Assembly: GCF_000202635.1 (NCBI RefSeq) | Contig: NC_015125.1 | Location: 868,001-932,000 of the forward strand | Length of the DNA: 64,000 nucleotides | Source of the DNA: Microbacterium testaceum StLB037 | GTDB lineage: Bacteria; Actinomycetota; Actinomycetes; Actinomycetales; Microbacteriaceae | Direction: 5' to 3' | In this document: positions 17,731-26,838 of the stretch, piece after piece | How the letters are laid out: each line of letters starts with the position of its first letter | Position numbering within the stretch: position 1 is the stretch's first letter | Translations under genes and position numbers: made by a program | Notes under the pieces: model-generated | Seen by the model: the letters and a program-made list of their open reading frames with translations, nothing else | Databases searched by the model: none | What the model was told of the DNA's origin: nothing

Positions 17731-19290
17731 GTGACGTCTGACCTGAGAGTCGACGCGACATCGACGTCGCAGGACATCTACGCCGGGGGTTCCGAGCCCG
17801 TCGTGGACAGCTCCGCGCCCTCGTCGCCGACCTCGGTCACCCATCATCCCCGGGACAGATGGCGTCTGCGGTATCGCCGGAATCTCTTCCTCACCGATCT
17901 CGCCTCCCTGGTGTGGGTCGTCTACGGCACGCAGCTGGTGTGGTTCGGAACCGGCAACGTCGCCGTCGCCGCCAACAAAGACGGTCGCATCACCGACCTG
18001 TCGTACTGGATCTTCTCGGCGCTGCTCATCGTCGCGTGGATGTGGGCCCTGTCCTTCGTCGACTCCCGCAGCGACCGCGTGATCGGCACCGGCTCACAGG
18101 AGTACGTGCGGATCGTGGACTCCAGTTTCCGCGTCTTCGGCGCCGTGGCGATCCTCGCGTTCCTGACACAGATCGACGTCGCGCGCGGGTACCTCCTCAT
18201 CTCCCTCCCGGCCGGCATCGCCGTCCTCGTCTTCACCCGCTGGCTCTGGCGCCAGTGGCTGATCGTCCAACGCTCCCAGGGCAAGTACTCCGCCAACGTC
18301 CTCCTCGTCGGCTCCCTCACCTCGGTCACGCAGCTGGCGAGGGAGTTCGCCCGCACCCCGAGCGCCGGATACCGCGTCGTCGGCGCCTGCGTGCCGAACG
18401 GCAAGATCGCCGACGTCATCCCCGGGACCGCCATTCCCGTGATGGGACACGTCGGGGACATCTCCCGAGCACTCTCCGCCACCGGTGCCGACACCGTCGC
18501 CGTCACGAGCGCCGACGAGCTCCCCGCCGACAAGGTGAAAGAGATCTCGTGGAGCCTCGAGGCCGGGCGCCAGCACCTCGTCCTCGCCCCGAGCATCATC
18601 GACATCGCCGGCCCGCGACTGCATACCCGGCCGGTCGCGGGGCTCCCCCTCATCCACGTCGAGACCCCGCGGTTCTCGCGCGGACAGGTGTTCCTCAAGC
18701 GCACCGTCGACCTCATCGCGAGCATCACCGGCGTCATCCTGCTGAGCCCGCTCCTGGCGTTCCTCGCCATCACCGTGCGCCTGTCGAGCAGCGGTCCGGT
18801 CTTCTTCCGCCAGACGCGCATCGGTTTCCACGGCACCGAGTTCACGATGATCAAGTTCCGGTCCATGGTCGTCAACGCCGAGGAACTGCTCGACGACCTC
18901 GCCGCGCAGCAGCGCGACTCGGGCAACGAGGTGTTGTTCAAGATGAAGAACGACCCTCGCGTGACCCCGATCGGCCGGGTGATGCGGAAGTTCAGCCTCG
19001 ATGAGCTGCCGCAGCTGTTCAACGTCATCGGTGGGTCCATGTCCCTCGTGGGCCCCCGCCCGCCGCTGCCGTCCGAGGTCGCCCAGTACGCCGACCACGT
19101 GCACCGCCGTTTCCTCGCCAAGCCCGGCATCACGGGACTGTGGCAGGTCAGCGGTCGATCTTCGCTCTCCTGGGAGGAGTCGGTCCGCCTGGACCTGTCC
19201 TACGTGGAGAACTGGACACTCCTGGGCGACTTCGTCATTCTCGGCAAGACCGCCCGCGCCGCCCTGGCGCCGGGCGATACCGCCGCGTGA
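17731..19290 (+). CDS. Polyprenyl glycosylphosphotransferase (exopolysaccharide priming sugar transferase), copy 1
   Basis: Initiates exopolysaccharide repeat-unit assembly by moving a sugar-1-phosphate from a nucleotide sugar to undecaprenyl phosphate. 519 residues: four or five N-terminal transmembrane helices (about 50-170), a Rossmann-like middle domain (about 185-300), one membrane segment (LIASITGVILLSPLLAFLAI) and the C-terminal catalytic domain with FRQTRIG, KFRSMV, the DELPQLFNV motif, SLVGPRPPLP and KPGITGLWQVSGRS. Followed 73 bp later by UDP-glucose dehydrogenase. A second transferase is at 25297. Confidence 0.92.
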   Translation: MTSDLRVDATSTSQDIYAGGSEPVVDSSAPSSPTSVTHHPRDRWRLRYRRNLFLTDLASLVWVVYGTQLVWFGTGNVAVAANKDGRITDLSYWIFSALLIVAWMWALSFVDSRSDRVIGTGSQEYVRIVDSSFRVFGAVAILAFLTQIDVARGYLLISLPAGIAVLVFTRWLWRQWLIVQRSQGKYSANVLLVGSLTSVTQLAREFARTPSAGYRVVGACVPNGKIADVIPGTAIPVMGHVGDISRALSATGADTVAVTSADELPADKVKEISWSLEAGRQHLVLAPSIIDIAGPRLHTRPVAGLPLIHVETPRFSRGQVFLKRTVDLIASITGVILLSPLLAFLAITVRLSSSGPVFFRQTRIGFHGTEFTMIKFRSMVVNAEELLDDLAAQQRDSGNEVLFKMKNDPRVTPIGRVMRKFSLDELPQLFNVIGGSMSLVGPRPPLPSEVAQYADHVHRRFLAKPGITGLWQVSGRSSLSWEESVRLDLSYVENWTLLGDFVILGKTARAALAPGDTAA

Positions 19291-19363
19291 AATCCCCGCG
19301 GTTCGCGGGTCCGCGACCGGGTGTCTCCGCGTCGCGTCGACAAAAATCTGAAAGGCTTCCATC

Positions 19364-20689
19364 GTGCGTTTGTCTGTAGTGGGGTGCGGTTACCTGGGTG
19401 CGGTGCACGCGGCGGCGATGGCTTCCATCGGCCATGAGGTCGTGGGCATCGACGTCGACGAGCGCAAGATCACCGCGCTGAGCAAGGGCGAGGCGCCGTT
19501 CTTCGAGCCCGGCCTTCAGGAGATCCTGACCGAGGGCATCGCGTCGGGTCGCCTGTCCTTCACGACCGACATGGCGGCGGCGCAGGGCGCGAAGGTCCAC
19601 TTCATCGGCGTGGGGACCCCGCAGCAGGCGGGTGGCTACGCCGCCGACCTCACGTACGTCAACGCCGCCGTCGACGGCCTGCTCCCCTACCTCTCGGAAG
19701 GCGATCTGGTCGCGGGCAAGTCCACTGTTCCGGTCGGCACGGCGGCGACGCTCGCCCCGCGCGTCTCCGAAACGGGGGCGACGCTCGTGTGGAACCCGGA
19801 GTTCCTCCGCGAGGGCTGGGCCGTTCAGGACACCATCGACCCCGACCGTCTGGTGGCCGGCGTCCCCTTCTCCGAGGGCGCTGCGACCCCCGAGGGCGAA
19901 CGCGCGGCGCAGATTCTCCGCGAGGTCTACCACCCCTCGATCGCCAAGGGCACTCCGTTCATCGTCACCGACTACGCGACGGCTGAGCTCGTGAAGGTGT
20001 CGGCCAACGCCTTCCTCGCGACGAAGATCAGCTTCATCAACGCGATCGCGGAGATCGCCGAGGTCACCGGTGCGGACGTGACGACCCTCGCCGACGCGAT
20101 CGGCCACGACGCGCGCATCGGTCGCCGGTTCCTCGGTGCGGGCATCGGCTTCGGTGGCGGCTGCCTGCCGAAGGACATCCGCGCGTTCTCCGCTCGCGCC
20201 GAAGAGCTCGGCCGCGGAGAATCGGTCGCGTTCCTGCGCGAGATCGACGCCATCAACCTGCGTCGGCGCGATCGCGCCGTCGAGCTGACGAGCGAGGCCC
20301 TCGGCGGGTCCGTCTTCCAGAAGAAGGTCACGGTGCTGGGCGCCGCCTTCAAGCCCCACAGCGACGACATCCGCGACTCCCCCGCTCTCGACGTGGCGGT
20401 CCGTCTGCACGGTCTCGGTGCCGACGTCACCCTCACCGACCCCGCGGCGATCGAGAACGCTCAGCGCGTCCACCCGCAGCTGACGTACGTGCACGACCGC
20501 GACGAAGCTCTGCGGGAGGCCGACGCCGTGATCGTCGTGACCGAGTGGGACGAGTACCGCCACCAGCTCGACCCCGCGTACGCGGCGACGCTGACGCGCG
20601 GTCACGTCGTGATCGACGGCCGCAACTGCCTCGACGCGGCCGCCTGGCGCGCCGCCGGGTGGACCTACCACGGCATGGGTCGCCCCTGA
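19364..20689 (+). CDS. UDP-glucose 6-dehydrogenase
   Basis: Oxidises UDP-glucose to UDP-glucuronate with NAD+ (UDP-glucose/GDP-mannose dehydrogenase family). 441 residues: N-terminal Rossmann motif GCGYLGAVHAA, STVPVGTA, NPEFLREGWAV, the catalytic cysteine in GFGGGCLPKDIRAF and a C-terminal UDP-binding domain ending in TEWDEY and DGRNCLD. GTG start with GAAAGG upstream. Placed directly after the priming sugar transferase, so it probably provides glucuronic acid for that polymer. Confidence 0.95.
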   Translation: MRLSVVGCGYLGAVHAAAMASIGHEVVGIDVDERKITALSKGEAPFFEPGLQEILTEGIASGRLSFTTDMAAAQGAKVHFIGVGTPQQAGGYAADLTYVNAAVDGLLPYLSEGDLVAGKSTVPVGTAATLAPRVSETGATLVWNPEFLREGWAVQDTIDPDRLVAGVPFSEGAATPEGERAAQILREVYHPSIAKGTPFIVTDYATAELVKVSANAFLATKISFINAIAEIAEVTGADVTTLADAIGHDARIGRRFLGAGIGFGGGCLPKDIRAFSARAEELGRGESVAFLREIDAINLRRRDRAVELTSEALGGSVFQKKVTVLGAAFKPHSDDIRDSPALDVAVRLHGLGADVTLTDPAAIENAQRVHPQLTYVHDRDEALREADAVIVVTEWDEYRHQLDPAYAATLTRGHVVIDGRNCLDAAAWRAAGWTYHGMGRP

Positions 20690-20701
20690 TCTCAGCGCTC
20701 G

Positions 20702-20731
20702 AAGACGCCCCGGCCCCGGCCGGGGCGTCTT
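20702..20731 (+). terminator. Terminator downstream of UDP-glucose dehydrogenase
   Basis: A 14-bp perfect GC-rich stem (AAGACGCCCCGGCC with its complement) with a 2-nt centre begins 13 bp after the stop and is followed by TTCGTCG. Confidence 0.85.
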
Positions 20732-20820
20732 TCGTCGTCGCGGCACCGCCCCCTGTGGACAGACCCCTCCACCGTTCGCGTGCGCATGTAAGAATGCCCT
20801 CTCACCCCGAAGGACATCCC

Positions 20821-20988
20821 ATGCTCTCCTCTCTTCCCCGCCCCCTCGTCCCGGAGCCGGCATACGACGACAGTGACCTCGGCTTCCCTCCCCGATGCTC
20901 GTCCTGCCTCCTGCCGATGGTCGAAAAGCTCACCGGCCGCTGCGCGCATTGGCGCTGCCCCGACTGCGGACATCTCCGTATCTCGTGA
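20821..20988 (+). CDS. Small zinc-ribbon protein
   Basis: 55-residue protein with two CxxC knuckles, CSSC and CPDC, separated by 21 residues, so probably a single zinc ribbon. It is preceded by GAAGGA 6 nt before the ATG and by TAAGAAT as a plausible -10 near 20788. Function unknown; it stands alone between a terminator and the next promoter. Confidence 0.65.
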   Translation: MLSSLPRPLVPEPAYDDSDLGFPPRCSSCLLPMVEKLTGRCAHWRCPDCGHLRIS

Positions 20989-20997
20989 CGCGACGGC

Positions 20998-21003
20998 TAC
21001 GCT
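20998..21003 (+). promoter_or_regulatory. -10 box of the AarF/UbiB-like gene
   Basis: TACGCT, 6 nt before the GTG at 21010. Confidence 0.5.
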
Positions 21004-21009
21004 GACCCC

Positions 21010-23004
21010 GTGGTCGTCAGCCTCCTCATCTCCGTCGCCGCCATCGTCTCGGCGGTGCTCGTGGGGTTCGTCGCCCGCCGCATCCTGGGGACGGCGGTGG
21101 GCTGGCCGCGCAGCATCGTCATCGGCCTGCTGGTCTTCTTCCTCGGCGTCCCCTTCGCCGATTGGGTGCTCCGTCAGACCGGGGCGTCTCCGGAACCCGC
21201 GGGCGAAGCCGGCCTCTGGCTGGCTCTGGTCGCCCTGGCGATCGCCTGGGTCTTCGCGCTCGGGGTGGCGACGCTGGTCGCGAGCGAGGCGATCTTCCCC
21301 ACGCGCCCCCTGCCGAATCCGATCGATCTCGTTCGCGCCGCGCTGCGGCAGCGGAAGCGCACGCGGCGGTACCTCGAGATCCTCGCCATCGCATCACGTC
21401 ACGGCGTGGGGTGGCTGTTCCACGGCGGACGCGCCCGCGTCGAGCAAGAGCTGAGCACGGCTGAAGAACGCGCGAACGCCATCGTGTCCACCATCAACGA
21501 CGCCGGAGTCAGCTTCGTCAAGCTCGGGCAGGTTCTCTCCACTCGACGCGACCTGATCCCGGAGCCGTATCTCAGCGCCCTCTCGAGCCTGCAGACCAAG
21601 GCGACGACGCTGCCGTGGGAGACGGTGCGAGAGGTCATCGAGAACGATCTGGGGACGTCGATCGACGAGGTGTACGCCGAGGTGGATCGCATCCCCCTCG
21701 CGGCCGCATCGGTGGCGCAAGTGCACCGGGCGCGACTCCTCGACGGGACCGACGTGGTCGTGAAGGTGCAACGCCCCGCCGCCCGCGCGCAGGTGGAAGC
21801 GGATGCCGACATCATCGGCCGTCTCGCCCATCGCGCCGAAGCGCGCACGAGAGTGGGCCGGGACCTCCACATCGAGTCGGTGGCGCGGGGATTCACCGCG
21901 ACGCTCCTCGAGGAGCTCGACTACCGCATCGAGGCGCGCAACACCGAGATGATTCGCTCCACGCTCGAACGGATCGACAAAGCGGAGCCGGACCGGCGCG
22001 GTTTCGTGTCCGTTCCCCATGTCTTCCCGAACGCGTCCGGCCCGCGGGTCCTCACCATGGAGCTCGTCGATGGCGCCGCACTGAGCGACTCGACGGATCG
22101 CCTGGCCGCCCTGGACCCGGAACAGCGCGATCGCCTGGCGCAGGTCCTCATGTCGACCGTCATCGAGCAGATCTTGGTGTACGGCGTGTTCCACGCCGAT
22201 CTGCACCCCGGCAACGTCCTCTTGAAGGAGGACGGCACCCTCGGCCTCATCGATTTCGGCGCGGTGGGGATCATCGAGCGCAGCCGCCGAGAGCACATGA
22301 CGGCTCTCCTCCTGGCCGCGCTGGGCGAGAACGATGTGGCCGCCACCGATGCACTCCTGCTCATCGTCGATGCGCCCGAGGACGTGGACCTCGAGGCCTT
22401 CCGGCACGATGTGGGCATCGTGCTCACGACAGAGCATCTGCGCACGGACGGCCAGGGCTCGATCTTCACGCGCATGGTCGATGTCATCCGTCAGCACCGG
22501 ATCGCCCTCCCGGGTGAGCTGGCCTCCGCTTTCCGCAGTTTCGCCACTCTGGAGGGCTGCCTGCGGGTCATCGTCGACGACTTCGACATGGTCGGGCGCG
22601 CACTGCCGTTGATGCCCGCACTCTTGCGGCGAACGCTCTCTGCGAAGCGATTGGCCACCGACCTCCAGGCCGGGGCCGTCATCTCGATGGCGCGCATCCA
22701 GCGCATGCCACGGCGCCTCGAGGCGCTCCTGACCGGAATCGAGAAGGGGTCCATCGGAGTCACCCTCCGCTCGAAGGACGGAACGGATGCCGGCGGCATC
22801 CTGAATCGCGTCACCGCCGAGGCTGCGTCGACGTTGGTGTCGATCGCTGCGGTCGTGATCGCGGTCGTGCTGATCATCTCGGGCGGAGGACCCGTCCTCG
22901 GCGGATCCGTCACCCTCTTCGCCGTCCTCGGCGCGGTGATCGGACTGTTCGGCTTCCTCGGGCTCCTGCGCATCGTGCGACGGACGTTCAGTCGCCGAGG
23001 CTGA
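21010..23004 (+). CDS. ABC1/AarF/UbiB family atypical kinase
   Basis: 664-residue member of the UbiB/ADCK family, which supports quinone or lipid metabolism. Three N-terminal transmembrane helices are followed by the atypical kinase domain with the KxGQ motif (FVKLGQVLSTRRDLIP), the Ala-rich loop PLAAASVAQVHRA, VVVKVQRP, the catalytic FHADLHPGNVLL near residue 396 and the DFG-like DFGAVG. Two C-terminal transmembrane helices resemble the UbiB tail. Substrate unknown; this is not evidence for ubiquinone, since Actinobacteria use menaquinone. Confidence 0.9.
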   Translation: MVVSLLISVAAIVSAVLVGFVARRILGTAVGWPRSIVIGLLVFFLGVPFADWVLRQTGASPEPAGEAGLWLALVALAIAWVFALGVATLVASEAIFPTRPLPNPIDLVRAALRQRKRTRRYLEILAIASRHGVGWLFHGGRARVEQELSTAEERANAIVSTINDAGVSFVKLGQVLSTRRDLIPEPYLSALSSLQTKATTLPWETVREVIENDLGTSIDEVYAEVDRIPLAAASVAQVHRARLLDGTDVVVKVQRPAARAQVEADADIIGRLAHRAEARTRVGRDLHIESVARGFTATLLEELDYRIEARNTEMIRSTLERIDKAEPDRRGFVSVPHVFPNASGPRVLTMELVDGAALSDSTDRLAALDPEQRDRLAQVLMSTVIEQILVYGVFHADLHPGNVLLKEDGTLGLIDFGAVGIIERSRREHMTALLLAALGENDVAATDALLLIVDAPEDVDLEAFRHDVGIVLTTEHLRTDGQGSIFTRMVDVIRQHRIALPGELASAFRSFATLEGCLRVIVDDFDMVGRALPLMPALLRRTLSAKRLATDLQAGAVISMARIQRMPRRLEALLTGIEKGSIGVTLRSKDGTDAGGILNRVTAEAASTLVSIAAVVIAVVLIISGGGPVLGGSVTLFAVLGAVIGLFGFLGLLRIVRRTFSRRG

Positions 23005-23115
23005 AGAATCGCCGAACTTTCGTGGCGCGGATGCGCCGCGTCCTGGGCGGGCGCCGCTACTGTGAGCAGCAGTCACCCTGTCGTTGCACCACCCGGACTC
23101 CAAAGGAGAAGTCCC

Positions 23116-23253
23116 ATGGTCGTCGCTTTCCTGGTTGCTCTGTTCGCCTGGATCGTCATCTCGCTCGCTGCCGGCATCGGCCTCGGCCGGATGATCGCGC
23201 GCTCCGAGACCGAAGACGGCCGTGTGCCGTCGCTCGTCACACGGAGCCTCTGA
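23116..23253 (+). CDS. 45-residue single-pass membrane protein
   Basis: One hydrophobic helix (VVAFLVALFAWIVISLAAGI) and a short charged tail. AAAGGAGAA lies 6 nt before the ATG. No known family recognised; the strong ribosome binding site and good helix argue that it is expressed. Confidence 0.55.
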   Translation: MVVAFLVALFAWIVISLAAGIGLGRMIARSETEDGRVPSLVTRSL

Positions 23254-23346
23254 CCCCACCCGTCGGCGCCTTGTCCGGTACGGGCACTGCGGGTCCATCG
23301 TGAGGCATGGCCCGCCCCGCACGCGCTCGCGACCGGCGAGGACTCG

Positions 23347-24018
23347 TCACACCCGAGTCTCGTGAGCGGAGGCGCGCGTCGCGGCCCGATACTCTCGGCG
23401 GGTTGTCGGCCGTGCGGATGAACCCCCATCCGTCCCGGGCTGCGCGAGTCCCGCCATCGCCTCGACGATGATGTCGACGGCGCTCGTCGCTTGTCGCTCG
23501 AACGCGGCCCAGACGGGCGCGTCCTGGCCGATCGGATCGAGGATGTCGTCCTCGCTCGCCGAGACGTGACGATCGCCGAAGCGTGCGCGCGCGGTCGCCG
23601 AGAGAACCGACGACCACTCGTTCAGCGAACCTGCCGGCCGAGCGATGTCGAGCAGCCTGGCGAACTCGCGGATCGTGAAGACGGCCCCTACGAGGTCGGG
23701 ACGCATCCCCAAGACGACGCGCCGGTGCGCGCGCTCGGCGCACAGCACGGCCGAGTTCTCCCTCAGCATCCGCTCGTCCAGACGACGCGTGCGATGCGCA
23801 TCCAGGGAGACGCCGTGCGCACGCGCGAGGGCCCGCGCTCCCTCCTCCGCGGGGCCTCCGGGACGAGCCGCTGTACCGGCGCTCTCGAGTTCGATCCCGG
23901 ACAGCCCCCTCCTCGTCAGCCTCTCCCGCAGGAGGTTCTCGACGAACGGCGATCGGATGGCGTTCGCCGTGCACACCACGATGATGTGCGGTCCGCCCGG
24001 GGCACGGTATGACGACAT
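23347..24018 (-). CDS. Low-molecular-weight protein tyrosine phosphatase-like
   Basis: 223 residues, longer than the usual 150 because of a C-terminal tail of about 35 residues. The P-loop is VCTANAIRSPF with nucleophile C16 and R22 (C-x5-R), and the general-acid region is DDILDPIGQD (DP motif). In capsule and exopolysaccharide loci such enzymes dephosphorylate the Tyr tail of Wzc-type kinases; one is encoded at 26839-28506. The ATG at 24018 matches the family start. The CTANAIRS loop departs from the usual CxGNxCRS, so the assignment to the arsenate reductase/LMW-PTP superfamily is secure but the substrate is not. Confidence 0.82.
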   Translation of the reverse strand: MSSYRAPGGPHIIVVCTANAIRSPFVENLLRERLTRRGLSGIELESAGTAARPGGPAEEGARALARAHGVSLDAHRTRRLDERMLRENSAVLCAERAHRRVVLGMRPDLVGAVFTIREFARLLDIARPAGSLNEWSSVLSATARARFGDRHVSASEDDILDPIGQDAPVWAAFERQATSAVDIIVEAMAGLAQPGTDGGSSARPTTRREYRAATRASAHETRV

Positions 24019-24181
24019 CGGAAAGACTCCTCCCGCGCGACGACACCGCGCCCGGCCAGTAAAACGCAGGTACCGACTGCTCCCGACCCGCCGTTCGCCT
24101 CCGTGGCCTCCGACCTTCGCGGGTGAACGCATCGGGCCGCCACGCACGACGACTTCCGTCCCGAATCCCGCAGCGGTGCCC

Positions 24182-24577
24182 TCAGCCGTCGAACCCCTCG
24201 GCGCGGTCGCGGGGCGGCGCCTCGCCACCTACGCCAGCAGCACCGTCGTCGACCGCTGCCGCCATGTCAGGGGCGTCGAGCAGCAGCCGACCCAGCGTGC
24301 GTGCGCCGGCGGCATCGATGGCGATGCTGCAGTCCGCGCCGAACTCCAGCGCGACCCACGACTCGGCGTCGTCGGGGCGGCGGACGACTCCCACCTCGAT
24401 CTCCGTGAAGACGCCGGCGCCTCCGACGAGTCCGTCGCGCACGCGCGCCGCGAAGCCGGTTCCCGCGCTCCGGTGAGTCTCATCGGCGGGATGCACCGTC
24501 TCACCGTGGTCCGTCGTGCACCACACGAACGCACACCGAGTCGCCTGCGCACGATGCTCTGCCGGAATTCGATTCAT
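24182..24577 (-). CDS. DUF6907-like hypothetical protein
   Basis: 131 residues. The N-terminal CAFVWCTTDHGETVHPADETHRS pattern, Cys/His/Asp spaced as in a small metal-binding site, fits actinobacterial DUF6907 proteins, whose role is unknown. The rest is a two-layer beta pattern (EIEVGVVRR, WVALEFGADCSIAID) followed by a helix (GARTLGRLLLDAPDM). The ATG at 24577 has AGAGG 8 nt upstream; a GTG at 24586 is an alternative. It follows the XRE regulator by 93 bp on the same strand and may be its partner. Confidence 0.65.
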   Translation of the reverse strand: MNRIPAEHRAQATRCAFVWCTTDHGETVHPADETHRSAGTGFAARVRDGLVGGAGVFTEIEVGVVRRPDDAESWVALEFGADCSIAIDAAGARTLGRLLLDAPDMAAAVDDGAAGVGGEAPPRDRAEGFDG

Positions 24578-24670
24578 GCCTGACACCTCTCTCGCAGGAC
24601 CGCCGCGTTCTGGACGGCCCCATCATCGGTGGGCACGCCCAAAGTGAACCACGACCCTCCGACATCGAGC

Positions 24671-24946
24671 TCAACGCCCGGGTGCCACGCCTCCCGGACG
24701 CGCGGGGATCAGTTCCTCGAGGGACATCTCCAGAACCTCGGCGAGCGCCACGAGCGTCTTGAGACGGGGGTTCGCCGGCGTCCCCGGGTTCGACTCGCCC
24801 TTCTCGAGCTTGCGATAGGTGAACGTCGCGAGCCCGGCCGCGTGGGCCACGTGCTCCTGCGACAGCCCTCGCTGCGCCCGCGCGCGGAGGAGCCGCTTCC
24901 CCAATTCGCGCGCGAAGTCGTTCCAGGGGTCGGCCTCGTCGGTCAT
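24671..24946 (-). CDS. XRE-family transcriptional regulator
   Basis: 91-residue Cro/CI-type DNA-binding protein: helix-turn-helix at about 14-70 with LGKRLLRARAQRGLSQEHVAHAAGL, TFTYRKLEKGESNP and LVALAEVLEMSLEELI. No effector domain, so it probably regulates itself and the DUF6907-like gene downstream. CATG-containing inverted repeats lie just upstream of its start. Confidence 0.88.
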   Translation of the reverse strand: MTDEADPWNDFARELGKRLLRARAQRGLSQEHVAHAAGLATFTYRKLEKGESNPGTPANPRLKTLVALAEVLEMSLEELIPARPGGVAPGR

Positions 24947-24976
24947 CGTCCCAGCTTGATCGGAGAGCCACGCTCA

Positions 24977-24994
24977 CATGAACATGTTTACATG
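24977..24994 (-). promoter_or_regulatory. Candidate XRE operator (CATG repeats)
   Basis: CATGAACATGTTTACATG contains three CATG units; CATGT-TT-ACATG at 24983-24994 is an inverted repeat. It lies 31-48 bp upstream of the XRE start codon and is strikingly AT-rich for this genome. Confidence 0.45.
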
Positions 24995-25296
24995 CCACTC
25001 CTTCCTCGGAGTCCGTCACCGCTCGCCGACGCGAGGAGGTGAGTGATCTCTCTCCGGGGGTGAGCGGGCAGGGGATCAGCGAAGGCACGCCTCGCACTCG
25101 CCACCGCGGCCGTCGATCCCGCGCCGATGCAGGCGTCCGGCGCGGACCCCCGCCCGGCCGTTTCACCCGCGCGCGGGCCTACCGAGCCACGACGGCCGGT
25201 GGCGAGTCGAGTGGCACAGTTCCGAGGCCCGCCGCATGTCGCGTGTCCCGGCGGCGGCCCCTTTCCTGACCCTCGGGCACCGTCAGCGGAGCATCT
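24995..25296. other. Intergenic region upstream of the second sugar transferase
   Basis: About 300 bp without a convincing gene. GGGTGA at 25058-25063 and TCACCC at 25163-25168 are half-sites of the palindrome seen upstream of the first transferase, here 100 bp apart. No clear -10 or Shine-Dalgarno precedes the ATG at 25297. One short frame across it has Arg-rich, low-quality composition and is rejected. Confidence 0.4.
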
Positions 25297-26769
25297 ATGA
25301 ACCTCGCCGTCTCAACTTTGTCTTCACCATCCCCCTCGACATCGACGTCGGCCGCTCGCTCGCCGGGGACGTCATGGCAGCGCCGCTATGCGCGGATCCT
25401 CACCGTGGTCGACACCCTCGTCGTCCTGGCGTCCGTGTTCGGAGCACAACTTCTCTGGCTGGGGCCGCACCCGTTGGAGGTCAGCTCGGCGCCCGTCAGC
25501 TACACCACCGTCTCGGTCCTGCTCTCCGGCGCGTGGCTCCTCGCTCTGAGTCTCAGCGGAAGCCGGCATCCCCGTGTCCTCGGGCACGGCATCACGGAGC
25601 ACCGTCTGATCCTCGGGGCCTCGCTGCAGCTCTTCGGCCTCGTCGCCATCGGCGCGTACCTCGGCAGCATCGACCTGTCTCGGGGTTACTTCCTGCTGAG
25701 CCTGCCCGCCGGCACCACCGTCCTCCTCGGCGCGCGGATGGCGTGTCGATCCTGGCTGGTCGCTCAGAGGCGCAAGGGGTCCATGGCGACGCGCGTGGTG
25801 TTGCTGGGCGGAGAGCAGGAGAACCGCCGGGTCGCCGCCGAGCTGGACCGCCACCCCGCCGTGGGCTTCACGGTCGTGGGAGCGCACACCCTCACCGCAG
25901 AGGCGGTCGCCGGCGGCTGGACTGACCGTCACTCCCGCCGACTGCGGGAGCGTCTCGATGACCTGCGGGCGGACAGCGTGCTCGTGACGGGAGGATCGCA
26001 TCTCCAACCGCAAGACATCAGACGCATCGGCTGGATCCTCGAGCCGGGTCGGCAGCACCTCATCGTCGCCGTCAATCTCGCCGATGTCGCGGGACCGCGC
26101 ATCCACACCCGCCCCGTCGCGGGTCTTCCCCTGGTCCACATCGAGACGCCGCAGTACTCCACGACGCAGAAAGTGCTCAAGCGCGCCTTCGACATCATCG
26201 GCTCGGCGACACTCATCCTGCTCCTCTCCCCGGTCCTGCTCGCATTGGCCGCGCTGGTCCGGATGTCGAGCCCGGGCCGCGTGCTCTATCGCCAGCAGCG
26301 TGTCGGTCAGGGTGGGTCGCACTTCGGGATGCTCAAGTTCCGGTCGATGGTCGACGGCGCGGATGCGCGCCTGCACGAGCTGCTCGCCGAGCAGGGGCGC
26401 GAAGGGACGCCTCTGTTCAAGGTCGAGAACGACCCCCGCATCACGAGCGTCGGACGATGGCTGCGCAAGTACTCACTCGACGAACTGCCCCAGCTGTTCA
26501 ACGTGCTGAGTGGGCATATGAGCCTGGTCGGACCGCGGCCCCAGCGCGACGCGGAGGTCGCGTTCTACGACGACGACGCCCGCCGACGCCTCATCGTCCG
26601 TCCGGGTATGAGCGGGCTGTGGCAGGTCAGCGGACGCTCGGCGCTCGCGTGGGACGACGCCATCCGACTCGACCTGTTCTACGTCGAGAACTGGTCGTTG
26701 GTCGGGGACATCGTCATCCTCGCGCGCACCTTCAAGGCGGTGATCGCTCCCGGAGCGACCGCGCATTGA
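25297..26769 (+). CDS. Polyprenyl glycosylphosphotransferase (exopolysaccharide priming sugar transferase), copy 2
   Basis: 490-residue paralogue of the protein at 17731-19290 with the same layout: N-terminal transmembrane helices (about 35-150), a nucleotide-binding-like middle domain, a membrane segment and the catalytic domain with YRQQRVGQGG, LKFRSMVDGA, the DELPQLFNV motif, SLVGPRPQRD and RPGMSGLWQVSGRSAL. Having two primers suggests two polymers or alternative first sugars. It ends at an exceptional hairpin and is convergent with the tyrosine-kinase gene. Confidence 0.92.
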   Translation: MNLAVSTLSSPSPSTSTSAARSPGTSWQRRYARILTVVDTLVVLASVFGAQLLWLGPHPLEVSSAPVSYTTVSVLLSGAWLLALSLSGSRHPRVLGHGITEHRLILGASLQLFGLVAIGAYLGSIDLSRGYFLLSLPAGTTVLLGARMACRSWLVAQRRKGSMATRVVLLGGEQENRRVAAELDRHPAVGFTVVGAHTLTAEAVAGGWTDRHSRRLRERLDDLRADSVLVTGGSHLQPQDIRRIGWILEPGRQHLIVAVNLADVAGPRIHTRPVAGLPLVHIETPQYSTTQKVLKRAFDIIGSATLILLLSPVLLALAALVRMSSPGRVLYRQQRVGQGGSHFGMLKFRSMVDGADARLHELLAEQGREGTPLFKVENDPRITSVGRWLRKYSLDELPQLFNVLSGHMSLVGPRPQRDAEVAFYDDDARRRLIVRPGMSGLWQVSGRSALAWDDAIRLDLFYVENWSLVGDIVILARTFKAVIAPGATAH

Positions 26770-26770
26770 C

Positions 26771-26832
26771 CACACGCGAGAGGGGGAAGGGCGCCGATCT
26801 GCGGATCGGCGCCCTTCCCCCTCTCGCGTGTG
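26771..26832. terminator. Bidirectional 29-bp perfect hairpin
   Basis: Positions 26771-26799 and 26804-26832 are exact inverted repeats of 29 bp around the 4-nt loop TGCG, between the convergent transferase and kinase genes (stops at 26769 and 26839). No T tract follows on either side. It works as a two-way terminator on position alone; the length and perfection are unusual. Confidence 0.85.
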
Positions 26833-26838
26833 AGTGTG

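Noticed and set aside
21394..23322. 642-codon minus-strand frame
   Set aside because: Shadow of the AarF/UbiB-like gene with many His/Asp/Glu/Arg and no hydrophobic core.
25039..25269. 76-codon plus-strand frame before the second sugar transferase
   Set aside because: Arg/Pro-rich, no ribosome binding site, no recognisable pattern.
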